Shown here one piece after another: positions 56,606-64,000 of a DNA stretch of 64,000 bases. Each line of letters begins with the position of its first letter. The stretch's first letter is position 1. The translations under genes and the position numbers were made by a program. The notes under the pieces are model-generated. The model was not told the origin of the DNA. It made no database searches and saw nothing but the letters and a program-made list of their open reading frames with translations. The stretch is from Bradyrhizobium arachidis (lineage in GTDB: Bacteria; Pseudomonadota; Alphaproteobacteria; Rhizobiales; Xanthobacteraceae): the NCBI RefSeq assembly GCF_024758505.1, contig NZ_CP077970.1:9069501-9133500 (forward strand). The letters are read 5' to 3'.

Positions 56606-56734
56606 GACGAAATCATAGTTTCAAGGCGACCCACCGAGTAGCTGAAATCCGACTCGATCGGACGATGAGGTCCGAATTCAGCCAGCGTGCATCGCCGCGC
56701 CGGATCATGGTGCCGACAGATCCCGGAGCAAATC

Positions 56735-57679
56735 ATGAGCACACAGGCGCAACAGCCAACGTCAGGGCAAACCTCTCTCGCATTCGAGATCGGGCTCTTG
56801 CTGCTTCTCTCACTGATTTGGGGCAGCGCGTTCACGCTGATCAAGGTCGCGATCCCAACGATTCCACCATTCACGATGGTGGCCGCGCGCGTGACGATTG
56901 CAGCAATCCTCCTGATCCTGGCCGCACGCGCACAGGGACACGCCCTTCCGCGCCAGGGACGGATTTGGGCTGCTTTCCTGGTGCAAGGGCTGCTGCAAAG
57001 CGCAGTGCCCTTCACCCTGATCAGTTGGGGCGAGATGCATATCGCAAGTGGCCTTGCCGGCGTGCTCAATGCGACCCCGCCGATGTTCGTGCTCATAATC
57101 GCGTTCATGACCGGGCGCGGACGATGGGCGATCAGCGGCCGGAAAATCATCGGCGTCGGTCTCGGCCTTGCGGGCGTCACCGTGACGATGGGCATCGATA
57201 CACTGTCCGGGATCGGCGCGGCGACGCCGTTGGCGCAGATGGCGGTGCTCGGCGCGAGCCTCTGCTACGCACTCGCGCCACTATGGGGCCAGCGGTTCTC
57301 GAGCCTCCCCGCGATCGTTACCGCAGCCGGGGCCATGAGCTGCGCCGCGATCCTGATGCTTCCCATCGCCGCCGCCCTTGAACGACCCTGGGCGCTGGCA
57401 CCACCGCCGGCGCAGGCGGTCGCGGCGGTGATCGCGCTCGCAGTGGTCTGCACGGCCTTCGCGATGGTAATCTATTTCCGGCTGATCCACACAATCGGCC
57501 CGCTCGGCACGACCAGCGGGAGCTATCTGCGCGCGGGCTTCGCGGTGGCGCTCGGCATAGCACTGCTCGGCGAGCGCTTTACCTGGTCAATCGTTGCCGG
57601 AATGGCGCTCATTCTCGCCGGCGTGATTGCGGTCACGGTGTCACTGCCGGCGCGAAATACCGGGAAACAGCCGGGCTGA
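56735..57679 (+). CDS. EamA/DMT family transporter
   Basis: A ten-segment permease, 314 aa, built of two EamA repeats. The first begins IGLLLLLSLIWGSAFTLIKVA with the typical WG(S/A)xF motif; the second has LGASLCYALAPLWGQRF. The last helices include GSYLRAGFAVALGIALLGERFTW. I chose ATG 56735; a longer frame from 56687 lacks a ribosome site. Substrate could be an amino acid or drug metabolite; not determined. Confidence 0.88.
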   Translation: MSTQAQQPTSGQTSLAFEIGLLLLLSLIWGSAFTLIKVAIPTIPPFTMVAARVTIAAILLILAARAQGHALPRQGRIWAAFLVQGLLQSAVPFTLISWGEMHIASGLAGVLNATPPMFVLIIAFMTGRGRWAISGRKIIGVGLGLAGVTVTMGIDTLSGIGAATPLAQMAVLGASLCYALAPLWGQRFSSLPAIVTAAGAMSCAAILMLPIAAALERPWALAPPPAQAVAAVIALAVVCTAFAMVIYFRLIHTIGPLGTTSGSYLRAGFAVALGIALLGERFTWSIVAGMALILAGVIAVTVSLPARNTGKQPG

Positions 57680-57758
57680 TTGTCGCCATCTTCAAAGCCT
57701 GATCTTGCCATTCCGTCTGGCGATGACGATTTGTGGTCAAGGAGACGGGAGAATTGAA

Positions 57759-58580
57759 GTGAGCACGTCAACACGCCGTGGCTTTCTCGGATTTGTATCC
57801 GCCAGCGCGGCCGGCCTGCTCGGCACCCGCGCGCAGGCCGCGCCTGCGGCTGCCGATGACGAACCCGCCTGCATCCTGACACCGCAGGCCGAGGAAGGGC
57901 CGTTCTACGTCGACCCAAAACTGGTTCGCCAGGACATCACCGAAGGCAGGCCGGGCGTGCCGCTGACGCTGCGGCTGCGCGTGATCGAGGCCGGGCCCTG
58001 CACGGCGATCAAGGGCGCGCGGATCGACATCTGGCATTGCGATGCCAAGGGACTCTATTCGGCCTTTCCCGGCCAGGGCGACCGGCACACGATCGATGCA
58101 TCCGGCAAGACTTTTTTGCGCGGCACGCAAGTTACCGACGATGCAGGCTGGGCCAGTTTCAACACCATCTATCCCGGCTGGTATGACGGCCGCACGGCGC
58201 ACATCCATTTCAAGGTCTTTCTCGACGACAAGAGCGTGCTGACGGGACAGACCTACTTTCCGGATGCGCTGAACGAGTTCATCTACACCAACGTGCCCGA
58301 TTACGGCGACCGCGCCCGGCAGCGCGCGATCCTCAACGCCAATGACGGCGTCATCGCGCGTTCCGATCCCGAGCATCGCGCGTTCTGCGCGGTGAAGGAG
58401 GAGCGCGACCGCTACGTCGCGACCCTGACGATCGGTGTCGACCGCCGCGCCGACGGCACGGTGGGGCGTGCGGGGCCGCCGCCCGGTCCACCGCCTGCAG
58501 GCCAGCAGCCGCCGAGGTTCGGCCGCGTCATCAAGGACAGGCTCGCCGCGCTGGTGCCGGGGCTCAAGTCCGGTCGCTGA
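57759..58580 (+). CDS. Tat-exported intradiol ring-cleavage dioxygenase family protein
   Basis: A 273-aa protein. A twin-arginine signal is present: STRRGFLGF then a hydrophobic run ending RAQAAPA. The mature part carries the iron site with Tyr and His in TIYPGWYDGRTAHIHFKVF, an arrangement typical of protocatechuate-type intradiol dioxygenases (two Tyr, two His). The start GTG 57759 is supported by GGAG at 57747-57750. The C-terminus is Pro-rich. Most intradiol enzymes are cytoplasmic, so export is notable. The substrate is unknown. Confidence 0.85.
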   Translation: MSTSTRRGFLGFVSASAAGLLGTRAQAAPAAADDEPACILTPQAEEGPFYVDPKLVRQDITEGRPGVPLTLRLRVIEAGPCTAIKGARIDIWHCDAKGLYSAFPGQGDRHTIDASGKTFLRGTQVTDDAGWASFNTIYPGWYDGRTAHIHFKVFLDDKSVLTGQTYFPDALNEFIYTNVPDYGDRARQRAILNANDGVIARSDPEHRAFCAVKEERDRYVATLTIGVDRRADGTVGRAGPPPGPPPAGQQPPRFGRVIKDRLAALVPGLKSGR

Positions 58581-58598
58581 TCAGCACGGCTAAGCGCC

Positions 58599-59222
58599 TC
58601 AGCGCTTGATCGAGATGAACGAGGCCGTGACGCCGGCGGCGCCGCCGTCGTGCGGCTTGGCCCTGATCACGGTGCCGACCAGCGTTGGAATCTGGTTGAC
58701 GCCGTTTTGCCATTTCGGCGCGGTCGTGGCTCTGTAGTCGTATTCCCAGTTCGCGGTTGGCGTGTTGTCGCGGCCGTTGCCGACGAGATCCACGGAGATG
58801 TCGCCCGAGGCCTGTGTCTGCATCGTGCCCTTGAGATCGAGCACGAGGCCGCCTCCCATGTCGAGTGTGCCGGTGACATTGTTTCCCGACGGCGGGTCGA
58901 ACGTCATGACGCCCTCGCCGAAGACGAGGCTCAGCGCCTTCGCAGCATTGGGGGCCGTCGATCCCTGCCCGAACAGCGCGGCGAGATTTCGCACCGCCGG
59001 ATCGGTGGGATCGTCCCACACGATGACGTCGGCGCGATTGACGTAGCTGCGATAGGTCCATTTGCCCGGCAACGACGGATCCCAGGCCGGGGACGCCGTA
59101 GCCGCGGACGCCATCGGCGCAACGGTCGACGGTGATCTGGTTTGCGCCAGTGCGACATCAGGGAAAGCGACCAGGCACGCGACCAGGAGTTCGAGAGCCC
59201 TTCGTGTCAAAGCCCTTGTCAT
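58599..59222 (-). CDS. Exported protein of unknown function
   Basis: A 207-aa protein with a signal peptide (LTRRALELLVACLVAFPDVALAQ). The mature part shows WTYRSYVNR, then a beta-rich stretch with GTLDMGGGLVLDLKG and WEYDYRAT. I recognise no domain. GGGAG lies six bases before ATG 59222, which fixes the start over the M7 codon upstream. It converges with the intradiol dioxygenase gene and faces away from radC. Confidence 0.7.
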   Translation of the reverse strand: MTRALTRRALELLVACLVAFPDVALAQTRSPSTVAPMASAATASPAWDPSLPGKWTYRSYVNRADVIVWDDPTDPAVRNLAALFGQGSTAPNAAKALSLVFGEGVMTFDPPSGNNVTGTLDMGGGLVLDLKGTMQTQASGDISVDLVGNGRDNTPTANWEYDYRATTAPKWQNGVNQIPTLVGTVIRAKPHDGGAAGVTASFISIKR

Positions 59223-59271
59223 CGGCATCTCCCACCTTGCGGTCAATTTCCTTCACCAGCTATCGAAGGGT

Positions 59272-59293
59272 GTATAATATCAAAAATGTATAC
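59272..59293. promoter_or_regulatory. AT-rich inverted repeat, possible operator
   Basis: GTATA (59272-59276) and TATAC (59289-59293) are inverted arms around a 12-base AT-rich centre, in the gap between the exported unknown gene and radC. A TATAAT hexamer lies within the left arm. The composition is unusually AT-rich for the window. Assignment as operator or promoter is a guess. Confidence 0.3.
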
Positions 59294-59452
59294 TTATGAT
59301 AGTGAGCCGCTTCACGTGTGAAATGTCGTTATCGCGATCCGCAGACACCGATCTCCCATCCTCGCCGCTCGCGGCGTGAGGACGGCCGCGCGGCCGATTC
59401 CAGCGGCAATTGGCGGTTGCAAAAGGCAATCGCCGCGGCGATGCTGGCCGCG

Positions 59453-60169
59453 ATGCCCGCCAGATCCAGCGCCCCGCCCGACAAGCCCGAGCCGTCTGAG
59501 CCGCACTATCACGGCCATCGCGAGCGGCTGCGCGAGCGCTTTTACACGGCAGGTCCCGACGCGCTCAGCGACTACGAGCTTTTGGAGATGGCGCTGTTTC
59601 CCGCGCTGCCGCGGCGCGACACAAAACCGCTCGCCAAAACCCTGATCAAGATTTTTGGCTCGTTTGCCGAAGTCGTTCATGCGCCCGTCGCGCGGCTGCG
59701 CGAGATCGACGGCATTGGCGACGCCGTGATCAACCAGCTCAAGCTAATCGCGGCGGCCACACACCGCGTCGCCAAGGGCGAGGTGAAGAGCCGCAACGCG
59801 CTGTCGTCCTGGACCGAGGTGATCGACTATTGCCGCTCCAGCATGGCGTTCGCCGACAAGGAGCAGTTTCGCCTGCTGTTCCTCGACAAGCGCAACCAGC
59901 TCATCGCCGACGAGGTGCAGCAGACCGGCACGGTCGACCATACGCCGGTCTATCCGCGCGAGGTCATCAAGCGCGCGCTGGAATTGTCCGCGACCGCGCT
60001 GATCCTGGTGCACAACCACCCCTCCGGCGATCCGACGCCGTCACAGGCCGACATCCAGATGACCAAGGCGATCATCGACATCGCAAAGCCGCTCGGCATT
60101 GCCGTGCACGACCACATCATCGTCGGCAAGAGCGGGCACGCGAGCCTGCGCGGGATGCGGCTGATCTAA
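59453..60169 (+). CDS. radC: RadC family (JAMM/MPN+) protein
   Basis: A 238-aa protein. A helix-hairpin-helix region ([21 protein letters not shown]) precedes an MPN+ domain with the JAMM signature [16 protein letters not shown] and [12 protein letters not shown]. The family's old link to DNA repair is doubted, and activity is unknown. I use the ATG at 59453 (MPARSSAPP); a frame open from 59318 would add 45 residues of poor similarity. Confidence 0.88.
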   Translation: MPARSSAPPDKPEPSEPHYHGHRERLRERFYTAGPDALSDYELLEMALFPALPRRDTKPLAKTLIKIFGSFAEVVHAPVARLREIDGIGDAVINQLKLIAAATHRVAKGEVKSRNALSSWTEVIDYCRSSMAFADKEQFRLLFLDKRNQLIADEVQQTGTVDHTPVYPREVIKRALELSATALILVHNHPSGDPTPSQADIQMTKAIIDIAKPLGIAVHDHIIVGKSGHASLRGMRLI

Positions 60170-60223
60170 GCGAGCGATGTCTCCGCTTCCGGGCGGCCGC
60201 GTTCGGTGGTGGCACCGACCGTA

Positions 60224-60370
60224 TCAGAACTTGTACGAGAATCCGCCACCGACCTCGACGACCGTCAGGTGGTCGCTTGTGAGCGTGCGCCCGCGGGAGC
60301 GCCGTTTGACAATGGACAGTGCTTCGATTTGACCCGCGGTTTCGGTTGTTGTCCGGCCGCGCCATGTGTT
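60224..60370 (-). pseudogene. Possible 3' remnant of an outer-membrane protein gene
   Basis: A minus-strand frame of about 48 codons with no start ends in VEVGGGFSYKF and a stop at 60224-60226. A C-terminal aromatic residue following alternating hydrophobic positions resembles the outer-membrane beta-barrel signal. An in-frame stop lies just upstream. It could be chance; the rest of this 296-bp gap before the binding-protein gene shows nothing else I can name. Confidence 0.3.
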
Positions 60371-60465
60371 AAAATTCTAAAACTTGGGTGTGCCAACGGG
60401 CGGCCCGGGAGCAGTTTCCGATAGCCGCCTCGGTTCGGATCGCGCCCTCACCAAAGGAGCGCGGC

Positions 60466-61641
60466 ATGACATGCTGGCCCAGAGGGATTGCAGCCGCTGC
60501 GATTCTGGGGTTAGGCGCGATCTCGCTCATAGACGTCGCGGCTCGCGCCGAGCCAGGCGTGTACGACGACCGGATCTTGTTCGGACAATCGGCGGCCTTT
60601 GAGGGGCCCGCGGCGGCGTTGGGTCTTGGCATGCGGGAAGGTATTCTCGCATCCTTCAACGAAGCCAATGCCACCGGCGGAGTTAACGGTCGGAGGCTTG
60701 AGCTTGTCTCCTATGACGACGGCTACGAACCGGAAAAGGCAATTGCCAACACCAAGCGCCTGATCGATGAGAACGGGGTGTTCGCGCTCGTCGGCGAAGT
60801 GGGCACGCCGACCTCGAACGCGGCGCAGCCGATCACCACGGAAGCGGGGGTGCCGTTTATCGGACCGTTTACGGGCGCCGCTTTCTTGCGCAACCCGTCG
60901 CTCCGCAACGTGATCAACATTCGCGGCTCCTATGATCAGGAGACTGAGGCCTGGATCGAGCATCTCACCGCTGACCTCGGCGTTTCGCGGATCGCCATCC
61001 TGTACCAGGACGACACCTTCGGTCGCGCCGGGCTCTCGGGCGTCTCGAAGGCGATGGAAAAGCGTGGCATGAAGCTGGTGGCCGAAGGCACGTTCGAACG
61101 CAACACGATCGCGGTGAAGACGGCGCTGCTGGCAATTCGCAAGGCGGGCCCCGAGGCCGTCGTGATGGTCGGTCCCTACAAACCGTGCGCGGAGTTCATC
61201 AAGCTGGCGCATCGGCTCAAGCTGGACGCCGTCTTCGTCAACATCTCATTCGTCGGAGCCAACGCCCTCGCCAAGGAACTCGGCGAGGACGGCAAGGGAG
61301 TGGTGGTGACTCAGGTCGTACCATTCCCCGGGGATACCAGCATCCCGCTTGTGGCCCGGTACCAAAAGGCGCTCAAGATAGCCAATCCTGACGCCCAGAT
61401 CGGCTTCGTCTCGCTCGAGGGATACATGGTCGGCCGATTGGTCATCGAAGCCTTGGGAAAGGTGAAAGGTCCAGTTACGCGGGCGGAGCTGCTTTCGACC
61501 ATCAAAGAAGTCGGCACGTTCGATCTGGGCGGCATCACGCTGTCCTATGGCCCAGACGACAATCAGGGAATGGACCAGGTCTTCCTCACCGTGATCCGGG
61601 CGGATGGCAGCTTCAAGCCAGTCGACCGCCTGGAACGTTGA
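60466..61641 (+). CDS. Branched-chain amino-acid-type ABC substrate-binding protein
   Basis: Periplasmic-binding protein of the LivK/urea-type fold, 391 aa. A signal peptide ends DVAARAEPG, followed by ILFGQSAAFEGPAAALGLGMREGILASF as in Peripla_BP_6 proteins. The second half contains LEGYMVGRLVIEAL. AAAGGAGC precedes ATG 60466. No permease or ATPase gene is near. It is followed after 63 bp by a receptor with a cyclase-like end, so it may act as a signalling ligand-binder rather than a transporter component. Confidence 0.88.
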   Translation: MTCWPRGIAAAAILGLGAISLIDVAARAEPGVYDDRILFGQSAAFEGPAAALGLGMREGILASFNEANATGGVNGRRLELVSYDDGYEPEKAIANTKRLIDENGVFALVGEVGTPTSNAAQPITTEAGVPFIGPFTGAAFLRNPSLRNVINIRGSYDQETEAWIEHLTADLGVSRIAILYQDDTFGRAGLSGVSKAMEKRGMKLVAEGTFERNTIAVKTALLAIRKAGPEAVVMVGPYKPCAEFIKLAHRLKLDAVFVNISFVGANALAKELGEDGKGVVVTQVVPFPGDTSIPLVARYQKALKIANPDAQIGFVSLEGYMVGRLVIEALGKVKGPVTRAELLSTIKEVGTFDLGGITLSYGPDDNQGMDQVFLTVIRADGSFKPVDRLER

Positions 61642-61704
61642 AGCGGCGGGCAGGCGCGTCATCGCCGGGCAACGCGGACCCGCTTCAGTCGATGGCATGC
61701 CGTC

Positions 61705-64000
61705 ATGGATCAAGCGAATCGAGAATATCTTGGACCGACCTCCGTCGAAGCCGACACTTCGAAGTCAGCCGGCGCGGGTCGCAAGCATGACGGCAAGGCG
61801 GCCCTAGGCATCAAGGCCAAACTGTTCCTGGCGTTCGGCGGGATGGCCATGTTGACCGTCGGCGCCAGCATGGTCGCGTGGTATGCATTCACCGACATTG
61901 ACAGATCGGTGACGCGGATCACCGCTGAGAGCATCGGCGGCATGGCGGCCTCGCTCCGGCTGGCCGAAAAGAGCGCGGAGATCACGGCGACGGCTCCCGC
62001 TCTCATTGCGAGCCGCAGCGAAGAGGAGCGATCCAAGGAACAGGAGAAACTCGTTCGTAGGTTGAATGAAATCTCCGCCGTGACCGAGAGTCTGAGGGTC
62101 ACGGGCACGGCCGAAGCAAGATTCGCCAATCTGACCGAGATCGAAGGCAAGATCGCAACCGAGCTAAAAGCGCTGGACGGCGCTGTCGCGCAGCGCCTGC
62201 GACTGAGCGCGCAAAGGCAGGCCGCGGTCGCGGATCTTGCCGTCGTCGAGACCAAGTTCCAGAACGCCTTGGAGCCTTTGGTGGACGACGCCGGCTTCAA
62301 CCTCGTCACCACCAGCGAGGAGGTGACGGCCAAGAGCAAGGAGGCGATCATAGGCCTGATCGAGGGCGGGGTGAATGCCTTGCAGGCGCTGCTGACGCTG
62401 CGCGCCGATGGCAATCTGGCGGCGAGCCTGTTGCGCGAAGCGGCGCACGTCGACGATCCGGCCTTGATTCAGCCCATCCGCGAGCGGTTCTCGGCTGCAG
62501 CGGCCGCGATCGAGAAGGGTCTCGCGGCGCTACCTCAGTCGAACGAGAACAAGCGGCTGCACGAGGTGAGCAAGTCATTGATTGCGCTCGGCCGCGGCGT
62601 GGACAACGTTTTCCAAGTCCGGTCGCAGGAACTCCGAGCCCCCGTCGAGACGCGGCACTCGTTCCAGATCAAGCGCGAAGACATGACGGCGGCGGTGGAG
62701 TTGGCGTACCGCAAACTGTCCGAGACGCTTACGCCGATGGTGGACGACGCCGGCTTCGACCTCGTCACCACCAGCGAGGAGGTGACGGCCAAGAGCACGA
62801 AGTCGATCACCGGCTTGGTCGAGGGTGGGGCGAACACCTTGCAGGTGCTACTGACGCTGCGCGCCGAGGGCAACCTGGCAGCGGGCCTGCTGAATGCGGC
62901 CGCCGGCGTCCCTGATCCCACTTCACTCAAGCCGCTCCAGGAACGCTTCGTCGCGGCCGCGAGCCGCGCAGAGAAGCTGCTCGCACGGCTTCCGGCCGCG
63001 GCTTACGGCGATACGCTCAAGGGCCTCACGGAAAAGCTGATCGCGTTTGGCACCTCCACAGAAAATATCTTCAACTTGCGACGCGAGGAGTTGCGCCAGA
63101 TCGCGGTTGCTCAGGCGTCGTTGCAGACCAGCAACGCGCTCGTCCTGCGTCTCGGCAAGGAGGTGGCGGAACTCGTCCTGACTGCCCAGAACAGCAGCGA
63201 TGCCGCAGCGGTCCGCACCGCCCAGGCCATCCGCGATGGCCGGCTCCTGCTTCTCCTCATCACTGCTCTGAGCGTGTTGGGCGCAATCGTGATCGCGGTG
63301 TTGTATGTGGTGCCCCGAGTCGTGAGCCCTATTGAGAACATTACAGCGGCGATGAGCGGCCTTGCTGCGGGCGACACGTCGATCGATGTGCCGGAGCGCG
63401 ACCGCAGCGACGAGATCGGCCGAATGGCAGACGCGCTCGGCGTCTTCCGGGACACGGCTATCGAGGTGCAGCGATCGAACCTAAGGGAGATTCGGGAAGG
63501 CCGCCGGCGGTTGTCAGTCGCGATCGAGAGCATCTCCGAGGCCTTCTCGCTCTACGATGGCGAGGATCGCCTTGTCATTAGCAACAACAAGTATCGAACG
63601 CTCCTCTACCCAGGCGACGGCTCCGTAGAGATATCGCCCGGCATGACGTTCGAAAGCATCATTCGACGCGCCGCTGAGCGCGGCTACATCAGGGACGCCG
63701 ACGGCCGGGTCGATGAGTGGGTTCGCGAACGCATGGCGCTTCACCAGGAACCGAGTGGCCCGCAGGTCCAGCACCGAGGCGACGGCCGCTGGATCCTGGT
63801 CAGCGAGCGCAAGACCGACGACGGTAGCACGGTGGCCGTATACTCGGACGTCACAGAGTTGAAACAGCGCGAGACTCAGTTGGCAGACAAATCTCGGGCG
63901 CTAGAGCAGCTCTCAAACCAGCTCGCGAAATACCTATCGCCCCAAGTATACGAGTCTATCTTCACCGGAAAACAGGAAGTCAAAATCGCGAGTCGCCGGA
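61705..64000 (+). CDS. Membrane receptor with HAMP and PAS, probable adenylate/guanylate cyclase; 3' end cut
   Basis: At least 765 residues are visible, running off the right edge. A TM near residue 45 (LFLAFGGMAMLTVGASMVAW) is followed by a periplasmic helical region of two 120-residue repeats (191-310 and 344-463). TM2 lies near 512-534, then HAMP (about 535-590) and a PAS domain with LYDGEDRLVISNNKYRTLL (about 600-720). The visible end is LAKYLSPQVYESIFTGKQE, the linker that usually precedes a class III cyclase domain. The cyclase domain itself lies beyond the window, so this identity is probable, not certain. Confidence 0.8.
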   Translation, partial: MDQANREYLGPTSVEADTSKSAGAGRKHDGKAALGIKAKLFLAFGGMAMLTVGASMVAWYAFTDIDRSVTRITAESIGGMAASLRLAEKSAEITATAPALIASRSEEERSKEQEKLVRRLNEISAVTESLRVTGTAEARFANLTEIEGKIATELKALDGAVAQRLRLSAQRQAAVADLAVVETKFQNALEPLVDDAGFNLVTTSEEVTAKSKEAIIGLIEGGVNALQALLTLRADGNLAASLLREAAHVDDPALIQPIRERFSAAAAAIEKGLAALPQSNENKRLHEVSKSLIALGRGVDNVFQVRSQELRAPVETRHSFQIKREDMTAAVELAYRKLSETLTPMVDDAGFDLVTTSEEVTAKSTKSITGLVEGGANTLQVLLTLRAEGNLAAGLLNAAAGVPDPTSLKPLQERFVAAASRAEKLLARLPAAAYGDTLKGLTEKLIAFGTSTENIFNLRREELRQIAVAQASLQTSNALVLRLGKEVAELVLTAQNSSDAAAVRTAQAIRDGRLLLLLITALSVLGAIVIAVLYVVPRVVSPIENITAAMSGLAAGDTSIDVPERDRSDEIGRMADALGVFRDTAIEVQRSNLREIREGRRRLSVAIESISEAFSLYDGEDRLVISNNKYRTLLYPGDGSVEISPGMTFESIIRRAAERGYIRDADGRVDEWVRERMALHQEPSGPQVQHRGDGRWILVSERKTDDGSTVAVYSDVTELKQRETQLADKSRALEQLSNQLAKYLSPQVYESIFTGKQEVKIASRR

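Overview
The window is chromosomal DNA of a high-GC alphaproteobacterium, most likely a Bradyrhizobium or close relative (Nitrobacteraceae). The reasons are the ChvI-ChvG-HprK-PTS(Ntr) cluster next to pckA, a DUF2865 protein, an Ada/AraC regulator, and several families of palindromic intergenic repeats of the kind common in that group. Assignment is by recognition of protein families; no search was run. No rRNA, tRNA, CRISPR array, prophage or complete insertion sequence was seen.

Layout. 1-15 kb is housekeeping and envelope: phosphomannomutase/phosphoglucomutase (cut by the left edge), a retropepsin-like protease, HrpB helicase, UDP-glucose dehydrogenase, an acyltransferase, DNA polymerase I with an FMN reductase, a LysE exporter, a glutathione transferase and PyrE. 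15.1-15.6 kb holds a GIY-YIG nuclease gene inside a perfect 33-bp inverted repeat; the same termini occur as gene-less elements elsewhere in the window. 16-19.5 kb carries glycogen phosphorylase and a thioesterase. 19.8-29.3 kb is the carbon/envelope-stress cluster: pckA, an exported TPR-CHAT protein and a HugZ-like protein on the minus strand, diverging from chvI-chvG-hprK-manX-ptsH. 29.3-38.2 kb has a membrane glycosyltransferase, lepA, an MFS transporter, a second acyltransferase and a membrane-bound AraC regulator. 38.2-41.5 kb looks accessory: a scar made of an MFS-gene leader and a lepA 3' end, two small secreted proteins, and a NarX/NarL-type two-component system. 41.6-49 kb has a flavin-dependent dehydrogenase/monooxygenase, a DUF2652-SRPBCC protein, an RDD membrane protein, a PAS-GGDEF-EAL protein, an L,D-transpeptidase and MepA. 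49.3-51.5 kb is modABC. 51.7-60.2 kb has a cation/proton antiporter, a MscS channel, methionine aminopeptidase, an Ada-type regulator, an EamA transporter, a Tat-exported intradiol dioxygenase, an exported unknown and RadC. 60.4-64 kb pairs a periplasmic binding protein with a sensor protein that is probably an adenylate/guanylate cyclase, cut by the right edge.

How the parts fit. pckA, ChvG/ChvI and the nitrogen-type PTS proteins form one regulatory neighbourhood linking gluconeogenesis to envelope sensing. modABC is a compact uptake operon whose modA-modB junction is a chain of four overlapping stop-start signals. The most noteworthy sequence-level observations are the GIY-YIG inverted-repeat element and its solo relatives, the modA-modB reinitiation chain, a DNA polymerase I whose proofreading residues are all replaced, the lepA/MFS scar, and a recent internal duplication in the sensor region of the terminal cyclase-like receptor.
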